Part shown: in pieces, positions 10,640 through 20,842 of the stretch
How the letters are laid out: every line of letters starts with the position of its first letter
How positions within the stretch are numbered: position 1 is the stretch's first letter
Assembly (NCBI GenBank): GCA_039619475.1
Contig: CM077115.1
Location: 444,386,792-444,450,791, forward strand
Source: Icerya purchasi
Taxonomy: Eukaryota > Arthropoda > Insecta > Hemiptera > Monophlebidae
DNA: 64,000 bases
Direction: 5' to 3'
The notes under the pieces: model-generated
Database searches by the model: none
Told to the model about the DNA's origin: nothing
The model's input: only the letters and a program-made list of their open reading frames with translations
Made by a program: the position numbers and the translations under genes

Positions 10640-13080
10640 TTGTCTTCCGGCGCTGTTTTTCTTCTCTTTTCTATGCAACAGTGTATTTTATCTAAGCGCA
10701 ATGTTTTTACGATCTTTTTTTTTGCGATCTTTTTTCTATTTTGTACAATCTTTATAATATTATGATAAATTTAAATTATTTGTTATTAAGTAAATAATAA
10801 TCAGTTTTAAATAATGTATTTTGTTATTTTCGTCTGTTTTATAAAGATTTTAATGGTTTTAAATCATTTTCTATGATTCAGTGATTTTTTATTACTAATC
10901 CATTACAATTTTATGTTCTTTTTTCCCAATATGGCCGTCTTGTATTACTTTTTTCGATCTTTTTTTTTTTTTTTTTGGAATGTATTTGAAGTGTTTACAG
11001 ATGCCATAACGTTGTTATAAATTTAATATATTTGTTATTTTCATCTGTTTAATAGAGATTTTAATGGTTTTAAAACATTTTCTCTGATCCAGTGTTTTTT
11101 TATTACTAACTCATTACAATTTTATATTTTTCTTCCAATATGGCCGTCTTGTATTACTTTTTTCGATCTTTTTTTTTTTTTTTTTTTTTGCATGTAGTTG
11201 AAGTGTTTACAGATGCGATCTTTATAACGTTGTGATAAATTTAATATATTTGTTATTACGTAAATTATGATCAGTTTTAAATAATATATTTTGTTATTTT
11301 CGTCTGTTTTATAGAGATTTTAATAGTTTTAAATCATTTTCTTTGATCCAGTGATTTTTATTACTAATTCACTACAATTTTATGCTTTTTTCTTTCGATT
11401 TGACCGTTTTATATCACTCTTTTTCGATCTTTTTGCATATAGTTGAAGTGTTTACAGACGCGATCTTTATAAGTTGCTATAAATTTAATATATTTGTTAT
11501 TTTCGTCTGTTTAATAGAGATTTTAATGGTTTTAAATCAATTTCTTTGATCCAGTTATTTTTATTGATAATTCATTACAATTTTATGCTTTTTTCCGATT
11601 TGGCCGTTTTATATGACTCTTTTTCGATCTTTTTTTTTTTTTTTTTTTTTTGTATGTAGTTGAAGTGTTTAGGGACGCGATCTTTAGTTGTTATAAATTT
11701 AATATATGTGTTATTTTCGTCTGTTTAATAGAGATTTTAATAGTTTTAAATCATTTTCTTTGATCCAGTGATTTTTATTACTAATTCACTACAATTTTAT
11801 GCTTTTTTCTTTCGATTTGGCCGTTTTATATCACTCTTTTTCGATCTTTTTGCATATAGTTGAAGTGTTTACAGACGCGATCTTTATAAGTTGCTGTAAA
11901 TTTAATATATTTGTTATTTTCGTCTGTTTAATAGAGATTTTAATGGTTTTAAAACATTTTCTCTGATCCAGTGTTTTTTTATTACTAACTCATTACAATT
12001 TTATATTTTTCTTCCAATATGGCCGTCTTGTATTACTTTTTTCGATCTTTTTTTTTTTTTTTTTTTTTGCATGTAGTTGAAGTGTTTACAGATGCGATCT
12101 TTATAACGTTGTGATAAATTTAATATATTTGTTATTACATAAATTATGATCAGTTTTAAATAATATATTTTGTTATTTTCGTCTGTTTTATAGAGATTTT
12201 AATAGTTTTAAATCATTTTCTTTGATCCAGTGATTTTTATTACTAATTCACTACAATTTTATGCTTTTTTCTTTCGATTTGACCGTTTTATATCACTCTT
12301 TTTCGATCTTTTTGCATATAGTTGAAGTGTTTACAGACGCGATCTTTATAAGTTGCTATAAATTTAATATATTTGTTATTTTCGTCTGTTTAATAGAGAT
12401 TTTAATGGTTTTAAATCAATTTCTTTGATCCAGTTATTTTTATTGATAATTCATTACAATTTTATGCTTTTTTCCGATTTGGCCGTTTTATATGACTCTT
12501 TTTCGATCTTTTTTTTTTTTTTTTTTTTTTGTATGTAGTTGAAGTGTTTAGGGACGCGATCTTTAGTTGTTATAAATTTAATATATGTGTTATTTTCGTC
12601 TGTTTAATAGAGATTTTAATAGTTTTAAATCATTTTCTTTGATCCAGTGATTTTTATTACTAATTCACTACAATTTTATGCTTTTTTCTTTCGATTTGGC
12701 CGTTTTATATCACTCTTTTTCGATCTTTTTGCATATAGTTGAAGTGTTTACAGACGCGATCTTTATAAGTTGCTGTAAATTTAATATATTTGTTATTTTC
12801 GTCTGTTTAATAGAGATTTTAATGGTTTTAAATCAATTTCTTTGATCCAGTTATTTTTATTGATAATTCATTACAATTTTATGCTTTTTTCCGATTTGGT
12901 CGTTTTATATCACTCTTTTTCGATCTTTTTTTTTTTTTTGTATGTAGTTGAAGTGTTTAGGGACGCGATCTTTAGTTGTTATAAATTTAATATATGTGTT
13001 ATTTTCGTCTGTTTAATAGAGATTTTAATGGTTTTAAATTATTTTCTCTAATCCAGTGATTTTTTATTACTAATTCATTA
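10640..13080. repeat. Satellite of ~200-245-bp units, right arm (10 units)
   Basis: Ten tandem units recognisable by GAAGTGTTTACAG or GAAGTGTTTAGGG, with spacings of about 200 to 245 bp. Conserved parts include TTTTTCGATCTTTTT, GTTATTTTCGTCTGTTT and ACAATTTTATG. It is the inverted counterpart of 8490-9960 plus four extra units. Apparent ORFs such as 12842-13051 are chance products of the repeat. Confidence 0.85.
11066..12823. repeat. Exact-length 879-bp tandem duplication inside the right-arm satellite
   Basis: Positions 11066-11944 and 11945-12823 are copies at an offset of exactly 879 bp, including equal T-tract lengths (21 T in the one I counted). One difference was noticed: TTACGTAA near 11257 reads TTACATAA near 12136, a CpG-type transition. 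Both copies correspond to one segment of the left arm (about 8723-9601). The duplication therefore happened in the right arm, or was lost from the left. Confidence 0.85.
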
Positions 13081-13132
13081 CACTTTTATCTTTTTTCTTC
13101 CAATGTAGTTATGTTATATTACATTTCCCCGC

Positions 13133-14565
13133 TTGTTGCTTTTTATTTTCTAGTGTGTTAAATAATCTGTAGTTTATTATATTTTACTTTTCAAATAGGG
13201 GTTTCTTTTGTGTTTATTATATATTTGAGCGATCTGTATCATCCTTTAATTTTTGTATTGTGTTATGTTCTTTTATTTAATTGTAATTATGCCTTTGTTT
13301 TTGTTTTTTTATTTTCTACTTTGTTTCTGTTTCGTTACATTAGATGTGTCAATTTTAGGTTTGTGTGTGTTGCGGTTATTATTTGTTGAAGGAGGTATTT
13401 TAAATCTTGAGTATTTCTTTTTATTGCTCATTGATGGTCGTGTATTTAATTCTGCAGATATTTTCAATGCTGGTTAGTTGCAAAATCGTGTTTTGAATCA
13501 AATCATATATTTTTTTTTGATTATTCCATTGAATTTTATGTTACTTTTTCCTTTTCTGTGGTAGATTTTGTTTAATTAGTTTAATATTTGCCTTCTAGGT
13601 GTATTCATTTTGTGTGTTTTTAAATAACTGTTTAAGAGACTGTGTTTTTATATTTTTCTGAGGATTTCTATGACATATATTTAATTATTCTTTAATCATA
13701 TTAATCTATAATCTTTGGAGCTTGTGAACTTTGCCTATTAATTTTTTTAATTTAATTCAAAGTGCTCTCTCCATGGTTCATTGCTTTTTATTGTTTTTTT
13801 TAATTATTTTGTTAGAATGTTTGAATTGATTGTATTTTCAAGTTCTTATTACTTTTCCACTTCTTTTATTTATTTATTTGTATAATCACTCTACTTACTG
13901 TTTCCATTGATAAATCCAGTTTTTAGAGTATAGTTTTCTTCTCTTATTATGGTTTGTCAGTTTTGTATCTGATTTTATTATTGTGTTATTGTTAATTTTT
14001 TATTTTCCATTTGTTGATTTTTACTTTGGATACATTAAATAATCTGTAATTGATTATATTTTACTTTACAAATCATAGTTTCTTTACATCTATTGTGTAT
14101 TTGCCCGTCTTTTATTGACTCTTTAATTTTTGTATTGCTATATTCTATTATTTAATTTTGATTGTACCCCTGCTTTGTTCTTATTTTCCAGTTCATTTTT
14201 GTTCCATTACTTTACATGTTTTCATTTTTTTTTTTTGTGTGTGTTGTAGTCATTATTTTTGGAAGGAGATATTTTAAATCTTATGCATTTATTTTTTATT
14301 GTTCATTGGTGGTTGTAGATATAATGTTGTGGTTAATTCATTACTGGTTTGTTGTAAAATTGTGTTTTGAATTGAATCATATATTTCTTTTGATTATTCC
14401 TTTGAAGTTTGTGGTACTTTTTTCTTTTCTCTAGTAAATTTTGATAAATTAGTTTAATATTTGTCTTTTAGATGTACTAATTTTGTACATTTTTAAATAA
14501 TTGTTTAAATGATAATGTTTTTATATTTTCCTGTCTATCCTTATGACATATTTTTAATTATTATA
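13133..14565. repeat. Two diverged direct copies of a ~560-bp block, right arm
   Basis: Mirror of 6981-8413. Blocks 13133-13690 and 14007-14565 both contain TTAAATAATCTGTA, a GGAGGTATTTTAAATCTT-like segment, AATCATATATTTTTTTT-like and CATATATTTAATTATT-like segments, about 870 bp apart. The ORFs 13253-13477 and 14162-14434 occupy equivalent places and are mostly hydrophobic. No gene is supported. Confidence 0.6.
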
Positions 14566-14730
14566 TATATATATATATATATGTAGATATATATGTATAT
14601 ATGCACATATATATGTATATATGTAGATATATATGTATATATGTAGATATATATATATATATATGTATATATGCAGATATATATGTATATATGCAGATAT
14701 ATATGTAGATATGTAGATATTTAGATATAT
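14564..14730. repeat. TA-rich microsatellite, right arm
   Basis: Mirror of 6816-6982, with ATATATGTATATATGCAGAT-type short units. Confidence 0.9.
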
Positions 14731-15267
14731 GAGTGTCATTATATATTACTGCTGATGAATAAGCATTAACTCTCTGTGATCAAAATAGATTGTGAAATGT
14801 ATATATAGAGAAGATTTACATGTGAGTTTTGATGAAATTTTTAATGTTAGTCTGCTAGCAATTGTTATGTTATATGTTAATTCACAGAAAATCTTTTGTT
14901 AGTTCAGCCATCATCACCTCCTGTTGTCATCAAATATGGAATATTTAGATTGTGCTGTGTATGTACACATTGCTGCACATAAGCAACACATCAATTTTTT
15001 TTTTTTTAGTATTCTTGGCTTTTAAGTAAAGTAATTCTGCCAGTTTTATTTTTAAAACTTAAATTTTTTATATTATTTATTTTTAAATAATTTTTTTGAA
15101 ATAGTTAAAATTACTTCGCGTTATGAACTTTGTATGCATTTTATTATAAGCATGAGGTCTGATGGGCTTTTATTTGATTTGTCTATGTGCTTTAAGTTGT
15201 TAGATGTGTTTTCCTGCGTTCAAGTTTTTATTGCTTTTAATTTGTAATTGTATCAATATTTATAACG

Positions 15268-15576
15268 ATGTCGTCAGTGGGTGTTCAATGTAATATTTCT
15301 GTTGAAAATGTTAGCAAGCGTTATCATAAGCGTTTGGCAACATATCGTATTGTAAACAATAATAAATGCCAGATGGACATTGCAAAGTATTTGGTTGATA
15401 TTACTCCTACAGTGGTCAGGATAATTAAGAGAAGACTTAATGCTGGAATAAAAGTTAATTTATCATTCTGCTGTCTATTTGTCAAAGGTGTTGGACTTGT
15501 AGACTGGGCCACTAACCAGTTTTACTTCCCAACTAATGCACATTTACTCACTCGTGGTGAGAATATTTCTACATAG
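15268..15576 (+). CDS. Polymerase N-terminal segment before an in-frame TAG, right copy
   Basis: A 102-codon ORF starting MSSVGVQCN and ending in a TAG at 15574-15576. It is in the same frame as the polymerase ORF at 15763. The 62 codons between the TAG and that ATG are stop-free and carry GSGW, SYIPLP and KKAVINVKN, motifs I associate with the N-terminal region of insect Polinton-like polymerases. Read together, 15268-18975 would be one gene of about 1,235 codons with a single nonsense codon. The identical TAG in both arms means it predates or was copied with the palindrome. Alternatives are stop readthrough, internal initiation, or a separate small protein. Confidence 0.55.
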   Translation: MSSVGVQCNISVENVSKRYHKRLATYRIVNNNKCQMDIAKYLVDITPTVVRIIKRRLNAGIKVNLSFCCLFVKGVGLVDWATNQFYFPTNAHLLTRGENIST

Positions 15577-15762
15577 TACAAGGCAGAATGTGGAAAAATT
15601 ATTAGTCTTGTTGATAAGTTTGAGCGTGCAACAGGATCTGGTTGGAGATTAAAGAAAATCAAATATCTCGAAATTCGTGTCAACCATTGGAACGTTCTAA
15701 GCCGTGCATCATCATATATCCCCTTACCATCCTGTATTGCATCGAAAAAGGCTGTTATTAAT

Positions 15763-18700
15763 GTGAAAAATGATGATCACATGTGTTTCAAATATTCAAT
15801 GTTGACAAAATATATTAAGGTGAATCATCCAGAATATGCAAGCAATTATGTGCGGAATACATCACTGTTAAAGAAATACAACTGGAGTGGCATATCTTTC
15901 CCCACATCATTGGATGATATAAGTACATTTGAAAAGAATAACCTACAATCATCTGTGAATGTTTATGGTTTGGATAAGAAAAACATTGTCTATCCAGTTC
16001 GTATATGTAAAGAAGAACGAGTGGATCATACAGATTTGCTCCTTATAACTGAAGGTGATAAATCACACTATTGTTGGATAAAAAATTTGGAGCGTCTTGT
16101 AAGAAGTCAGATCACTAAGGATTGCCATCATATATTTATATGCCGTCGCTGTTTATGGTATGTCCAGGATCATTCTAAGTACCTGGCTCATACACAGCGC
16201 TGCTCTAATAATACTCCTGCAACAGTTATTATGCCAACAGAGGAGAATAAAATATTAAAATTCGAACAGTATAAACAGCAAGAATTTATACCATTTGTCA
16301 TATTTGCTGATTTCGAGTGTATCCTGAAGCCTCTAAATGATGAATCATGTGATAGTGATGTCAATGATAGAGAAATTATTAGTGATAATGATGATGACGA
16401 TATAGAAATTGGTGGTAAGCGTCAAAATAGTCAGCAACATAGTGAAAATATGAAAAATTGTAAGAGGCAATATATTGAAGATGGTTCATATAGTGGTAAT
16501 CGAAACAGACCCCAAAAATTATCTAGTACTATCCCCATACAGAGGCATGAAGCATTTAGCTTTTGCTATTATATTGTATCAAGATGTGAAGAAGGTGTTG
16601 GGTTTAATTTTATATCGGAGCCTAAAATGTATCAAGGTCCTAATGCGACTAAAATATTCTATGAATGGTTGGAGAAAGATATTCAAAAAATAGAAAAGCT
16701 TTATCAGAAAAACACTCCGTTACAGTGGACGCCTGAGGATTTGGAAAAATATGATGCTTCATTGGTGTGCCACATTTGTGAAGGAGTGCTACATGATGAT
16801 AAAGTTGCAGACCATAATCATTTGACTGGAAAATTTCGAGGTGCAGCACATTCAAAATGTAACCTAGAGTATCAACTCCCGAATTTTGTGCCAGTATTCA
16901 TACATAATCTGAGTGGATATGATGCTCATTTATTCATCAGGGATTTAGCGTGCGATGATCAGGACATCGAAGTAATACCAAATAGTGAAGAACGCTACAT
17001 ATCATTCTCAAAGTGTATTTCGGAAAAAATGAAAATACGATTCATAGATACATTCCGTTTTATGGCGTCAAGTCTTGAGAAATTATCCAGTTATTTGCCT
17101 GATAGTTCACTTCATCATACCATCAGGAACATTGCATCGCCTGATTTGCTTCCTTTATTTCGTAGAAAGGGTGTTTTCCCTTATTCATATGTGTCATCAT
17201 GGGAAAAATTGGATGAAACAAGTTTGCCTGCAAAGGAGTATTTCTATAATTCCCTGACAAAATCAGATATTAGTGATGAAGATTACTTACATGCAGTGAA
17301 TGTGTGGAATACATTAAATGTTCAAACACTTGGGGAGTATAGTGATATATATCTAAAGACAGATGTGCTTCTATTAGCAGATGTATTTGAAAACTTTAGA
17401 AGTGTCTGTTATAACATATACAAATTGGATCCTGCATGGAGTTTTACAGCCCCTGGATTAGCCTTCCAGGCAATGTTAAAGTTAACAAAGGTTGAATTGG
17501 AGCTCCTAACTGATTACGATATGGTTTTATTCTTCGAAGCTGGGATACGTGGTGGTATGTGTCAGTGTGTGAAGCGTTATGCCAGGGCAGAAAATCCCTA
17601 CATTAATAACTATAATAATAGTTCCAGTAGTAATGATGATTGTGGTAGTAGCAGTGGTGTAGATAACACTTTCATAACATATTTAGATGCGAATAACCTT
17701 TATGGTTGGGCTATGAGTGAACTTCTTCCTATGAATGGTTTCAGATGGCTTAGCCAAAAAGAAATAAGAGAATTAAATATTATGGAGATAGCTGATGATG
17801 GGTCCATTGGCTATGTGCTCGAGGTGGATTTGGAATATCCTACAAGTTTACATTTGGTGCATAATGATTTACCTCTATGTCCTGAGGCTAAATCAGTTGG
17901 AAAATGTGTGAAATTAGTTAATACATTAGAAAATAAGTACAATTATATTATTCACTATAGAAATTTAAAACAAGCAATTGCATTGGGGTTAAAACTTCTG
18001 TGTGTGCATCGAGTCATTTGTTTCAATCAGTCGGCATGGTTGAAGCCATACATTGATTTGAACACTCTACAGCGGAAACATGCTACTAATGAGTTTGAGA
18101 AGAACTTTTGGAAGCTTATGAATAATAGTGTTTTTGGTAAAATGATGGAAAACGTTAGACATAGAATTAATATACAGCTTATTACAAATAAAGTAAAATT
18201 TACAAAACTAGTTGGTAAAAGTAATTTTAAAGATCGAACAATATTCAGTGAACGGCCATTTCTGGCTGCAGTACATTTAAATCCTTCAACAATTAAATTT
18301 AATAAACCCATTTATATTGGGATGTCTATTTTAGATATTAGCAAAGTAAAAATGTTTGATTTTCATTATAATGTAATGTGTAAAATGTATAAGAATATTA
18401 ATCTTTTATATTGTGATACTGATTCACTTATTTATGAACTTAAAACATTTGATTTTTATAAAGATATTAAAGATAATGCTCAGTATTTTGATACAAGTGA
18501 TTATCCTGAAAGTCATCCATGCTATTCACTAGAAAATAAAAAGAAACTTGGTGTATTTAAGGATGAATTAAATAGTATTCCAATTAGTGAATTTGTTGGA
18601 TTGCGCCCAAAAATGTATTCTATAAGTATTGTAGATAATAGAGAAATTAAAAAATGTAAAGGTGTACAGTCTTCTATAATTAAGAAAGAGCTTAATTTTA

Positions 18701-18975
18701 TTGATTATTATAATTGTGTGAATGGTGTGTGTGGTAAATTAAGCGATAATTATAAGACATATTACAATATTCAAAGTCATAAACATATACTGTATACCCT
18801 GGAGCAAAATAAAGTGGTATTAAGTGGTAATGATGATAAAAGAATAATATGTAGTAATAATGTAGATACAATAGCTTATGGAAACTCAATGTATAATAAA
18901 TTCCATAGAAAGTTTAATGTCGTTTTAGCCGAACTAAGAGCGTTTATATTGGATAAGAATATATATATTGCATGA
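15763..18975 (+). CDS. polB: Protein-primed family-B DNA polymerase (Polinton-type), right-arm copy
   Basis: This 1070-residue ORF encodes a DNA polymerase B2-type enzyme expected to replicate a linear element from a protein primer. Visible motifs, in order, are a Cys/His cluster CRRC...H...C at about 127-147, exonuclease motif I FADFEC at 181-186, an HNH/EndoVII-like zinc motif with CHIC and DHNHLTGKFRGAAHSKCN at about 336-367, exonuclease motif II HNLSGYDAHL at 381-390, and exonuclease III region YLKTDVLLLAD at 530-540. These are followed by polymerase motif A DANNLYGWAMS at 642-652, motif B KLMNNSVFGK at about 784-793 and motif C YCDTDS at 893-898. An acidic and Asn/Ser-rich insert lies at about 195-250. 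All catalytic acidic residues I can identify are present. The ATG at 15763 lies downstream of conserved N-terminal sequence, so this start may not be the natural one. A poly(A) signal follows the stop. Motifs are seen directly; the Polinton assignment also rests on the 6-bp duplications and AG/CT ends. Confidence 0.92.
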   Translation: MKNDDHMCFKYSMLTKYIKVNHPEYASNYVRNTSLLKKYNWSGISFPTSLDDISTFEKNNLQSSVNVYGLDKKNIVYPVRICKEERVDHTDLLLITEGDKSHYCWIKNLERLVRSQITKDCHHIFICRRCLWYVQDHSKYLAHTQRCSNNTPATVIMPTEENKILKFEQYKQQEFIPFVIFADFECILKPLNDESCDSDVNDREIISDNDDDDIEIGGKRQNSQQHSENMKNCKRQYIEDGSYSGNRNRPQKLSSTIPIQRHEAFSFCYYIVSRCEEGVGFNFISEPKMYQGPNATKIFYEWLEKDIQKIEKLYQKNTPLQWTPEDLEKYDASLVCHICEGVLHDDKVADHNHLTGKFRGAAHSKCNLEYQLPNFVPVFIHNLSGYDAHLFIRDLACDDQDIEVIPNSEERYISFSKCISEKMKIRFIDTFRFMASSLEKLSSYLPDSSLHHTIRNIASPDLLPLFRRKGVFPYSYVSSWEKLDETSLPAKEYFYNSLTKSDISDEDYLHAVNVWNTLNVQTLGEYSDIYLKTDVLLLADVFENFRSVCYNIYKLDPAWSFTAPGLAFQAMLKLTKVELELLTDYDMVLFFEAGIRGGMCQCVKRYARAENPYINNYNNSSSSNDDCGSSSGVDNTFITYLDANNLYGWAMSELLPMNGFRWLSQKEIRELNIMEIADDGSIGYVLEVDLEYPTSLHLVHNDLPLCPEAKSVGKCVKLVNTLENKYNYIIHYRNLKQAIALGLKLLCVHRVICFNQSAWLKPYIDLNTLQRKHATNEFEKNFWKLMNNSVFGKMMENVRHRINIQLITNKVKFTKLVGKSNFKDRTIFSERPFLAAVHLNPSTIKFNKPIYIGMSILDISKVKMFDFHYNVMCKMYKNINLLYCDTDSLIYELKTFDFYKDIKDNAQYFDTSDYPESHPCYSLENKKKLGVFKDELNSIPISEFVGLRPKMYSISIVDNREIKKCKGVQSSIIKKELNFIDYYNCVNGVCGKLSDNYKTYYNIQSHKHILYTLEQNKVVLSGNDDKRIICSNNVDTIAYGNSMYNKFHRKFNVVLAELRAFILDKNIYIA

Positions 18976-19041
18976 TTATATGGAGCTATGTATTATTATT
19001 AAGTGTAATATTAGCCAATGTATATTTTGTTTTTACTGTGT

Positions 19042-19047
19042 AATAAA
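19042..19047 (+). promoter_or_regulatory. Polyadenylation signal of right polymerase copy (AATAAA)
   Basis: AATAAA about 67 nt after the polymerase stop codon on the same strand. It is the likely 3' end signal of the polymerase transcript. Confidence 0.5.
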
Positions 19048-20483
19048 TTTGTATTAACAATTGTGTTAATTTCTTTAATTTGTTAGATCTAAAATGTGTG
19101 CGAGCTTAAAATATTTTGTAGTCATAGTGTATAATGGTGATGTTATTTCTAATTAAATGGTGTGTATGTAGTAAAAATTATTAGGTTTTTAATCTGGTGT
19201 TTGTATAGCAAGTGATGGTGAAGCAGCTTAGGTGAGTTATTGAGATGGTGGTGTTATTTGGTTAGGAATATGTGTATTATGGAATTCTTGGGGGTGTGAT
19301 TATGTCTGTCAAATAATAAAATTTGGGGGTGAGAGGTAGAATGTGTACTTCATCATCTTTGATTCATGCAGTCAGTTTGATTTTCTAATTTTAATCTATA
19401 CTATACTGGTGTATATTAGCTGGGTTGTATCTGTTATGATTAATAATTTTGGGGGTATAGATATTGCTTCATTGCATTAGAAACTGTACACATACATGTA
19501 CATGGTCACCCGAGAAAAAAATCTCTGAGCTGAGATATATCCCCACATATATGTTGTTATTACAATTATTTTGGTTGGACATATATCAAATTATATACAT
19601 GCGAACAAGCATTGGTAGCAAAGATTATCCCAATTTCAATTAATCAACATATTAAATTATTCTTGGAGACATATTTGTTGGAACAAGTGTGGTAGGTGTA
19701 ATAATATTGGGTTAGCAAGTTGTATTAGCATTGGGTAGTTTATAATAAAGCACTTTCAAAGCATACACAAACATGAGCAGCTAGTATCGGTTAGCACAAA
19801 TTATTACATTAGTTAGGCAATCATAAATATATCATCAACGCACATAGAAACACACACAAGCATCTTAGCAAATTATTATATTGGTTTGGCAGTGGTAAAT
19901 GCATCATCAACACACATATAAACACACACAAAATGGTAGAATTGGTATTGGGGTTAAAGAGTTGATGGTGGGTAGTCAATAGTAAAACATTTTCTCAAAG
20001 CATACATAATCATAAATAACTAGTATCCGTTAGCATAAATTATTATATTCATTAGGCAATCATAAATATATCATCAACGCACATGGAAACTAGAATGATT
20101 ACATAAAGCAACTTAGTAGGGGTTAGAAAAAAAAAATTAAAGGTGGCTGGTTAAAGCCTTTCCCCTAATCCATGTTTTGGTCGAGTGGTGTTACTAAGTG
20201 AGGGAGACCATATGCAGGTACTTCCAGAGAAAGCATGTGGTTGATTTGGGGTGTGATAGACATTGAGATATATGGATTTAGGTTTGTAACAGTGAAGATG
20301 TGGCGAGCAGAAGAGTGTAATTAGAGTAGAACATAGTGGTGCAGTGATGAATGATGTGGAAAGAGTGTGATCATATGATTAAGTATTGACTCTTGATTAG
20401 TTGAGTAAAAAGGGGCGTGGTCACGTGACTAAATACTGGCTCCTGATTGGCTCTTCTCCTAGAACATAGGTTTTCTATCTACT
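19048..20483 (+). repeat. Outer non-coding part of right arm (terminal inverted repeat)
   Basis: Mirror of 1063-2498. It contains two 95-bp imperfect direct repeats (19757-19851 and 19996-20090), each with CAAAGCATACA and ATATATCATCAACGCACAT, and a partial copy at about 19861-19923. The 39-bp tip duplication lies at 20362-20400 and 20412-20450. The end is CTATCTACT, followed by GACGAT. Confidence 0.7.
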
Positions 20484-20489
20484 GACGAT
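20484..20489. repeat. Right 6-bp target site duplication (GACGAT)
   Basis: Second copy of the target duplication; the hAT reading frame resumes with the next codon at 20490. Confidence 0.9.
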
Positions 20490-20842
20490 CAATTGGGAAA
20501 TGAACTGATTCAGTTCAAAGCTTTTTACCAGAAGTTTCAAGAAGATGATGAGAAAAATGAAAAAGAAATTAGTCAGGAGAGGTGGATGTATAAACTCCTC
20601 CTAGAAAATTACGTCAAAGATTGTTTTCCTAATATCGAGGTTGCTCTAAGAATGTACTTGTCACTTATGGTCACAAACAGCAGTGGAGAAAGAACATTTT
20701 TAAATTGAAGTTGATCAAAAACAGGCTTCGAACCTCCATGTCGGAAGACAATTCCAACGTTTTGGCTTTGCTCAGTATTGAAAGTGATATTTTAAGACAA
20801 CTAAGTTATGAAGATCTTATAAGTGTAGCTTCGTTAGTTTGA
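20484..20842 (+). pseudogene. hAT-family transposase pseudogene, 3' part (dimerisation domain)
   Basis: Continues the frame interrupted at 1062 and ends at a TGA at 20840-20842. It shows the C-terminal hAT dimerisation signature: CFPNIEVALRMYLSLMVTNS, then SGERTF. After a one-base frameshift in a T-run near 20700 it reads KLKLIKNRLRTSMSE and ALLSIESDILRQLSYEDLI. The stop at 20706-20708 in the original frame results from that frameshift. Together with 2-1062 it shows that the palindromic element landed inside an hAT transposase gene. The frameshift, with the stops in the 5' part, means this hAT copy cannot make transposase. Confidence 0.85.

Larger units (their letters stand above)
1063..20483. 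mobile_element. Palindromic Polinton/Maverick-like element, 19,421 bp
   Basis: The element begins AGTAGATAG and ends CTATCTACT and is flanked by 6-bp GACGAT duplications. The left arm (1063-10126) and right arm (10541-20483) are inverted copies around a unique 414-bp spacer. From 1063 to about 9600 each left position i pairs with 21546-i; nearer the centre the sum is 20667, because the right arm holds an extra 879 bp. The 1070-residue polymerase ORFs in the two arms have identical translations. Each arm encodes a protein-primed family-B DNA polymerase only. I saw no integrase, FtsK-type ATPase, protease or capsid gene in either arm, so integration was presumably done in trans. Typical Polintons have TIRs of hundreds of bp and about ten genes, which makes this architecture unusual. 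The different sequences on the two flanks argue against a simple fold-back assembly artefact. Confidence 0.85.

Noticed and set aside
12842..13051. 69-codon ORF (and mirror 8495-8704)
   Set aside because: It is entirely inside the tandem satellite and differs between units.
14162..14434. 90-codon hydrophobic ORF (and mirror 7112-7384) as a membrane protein gene
   Set aside because: T-rich DNA on this strand gives Phe/Leu/Val by chance. The equivalent block at 13253 has a different reading, and no start context or family match is seen.
14554..14739. 61-codon Tyr/Ile/His repeat ORF
   Set aside because: Produced by the TA-rich microsatellite.
1063..20483. Whole palindrome as an assembly fold-back artefact
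   Set aside because: The two flanks are different parts of one hAT gene joined in phase across a 6-bp duplication, the centre is unique, and the arms differ by an 879-bp duplication. A simple mirrored-read error would not give these.
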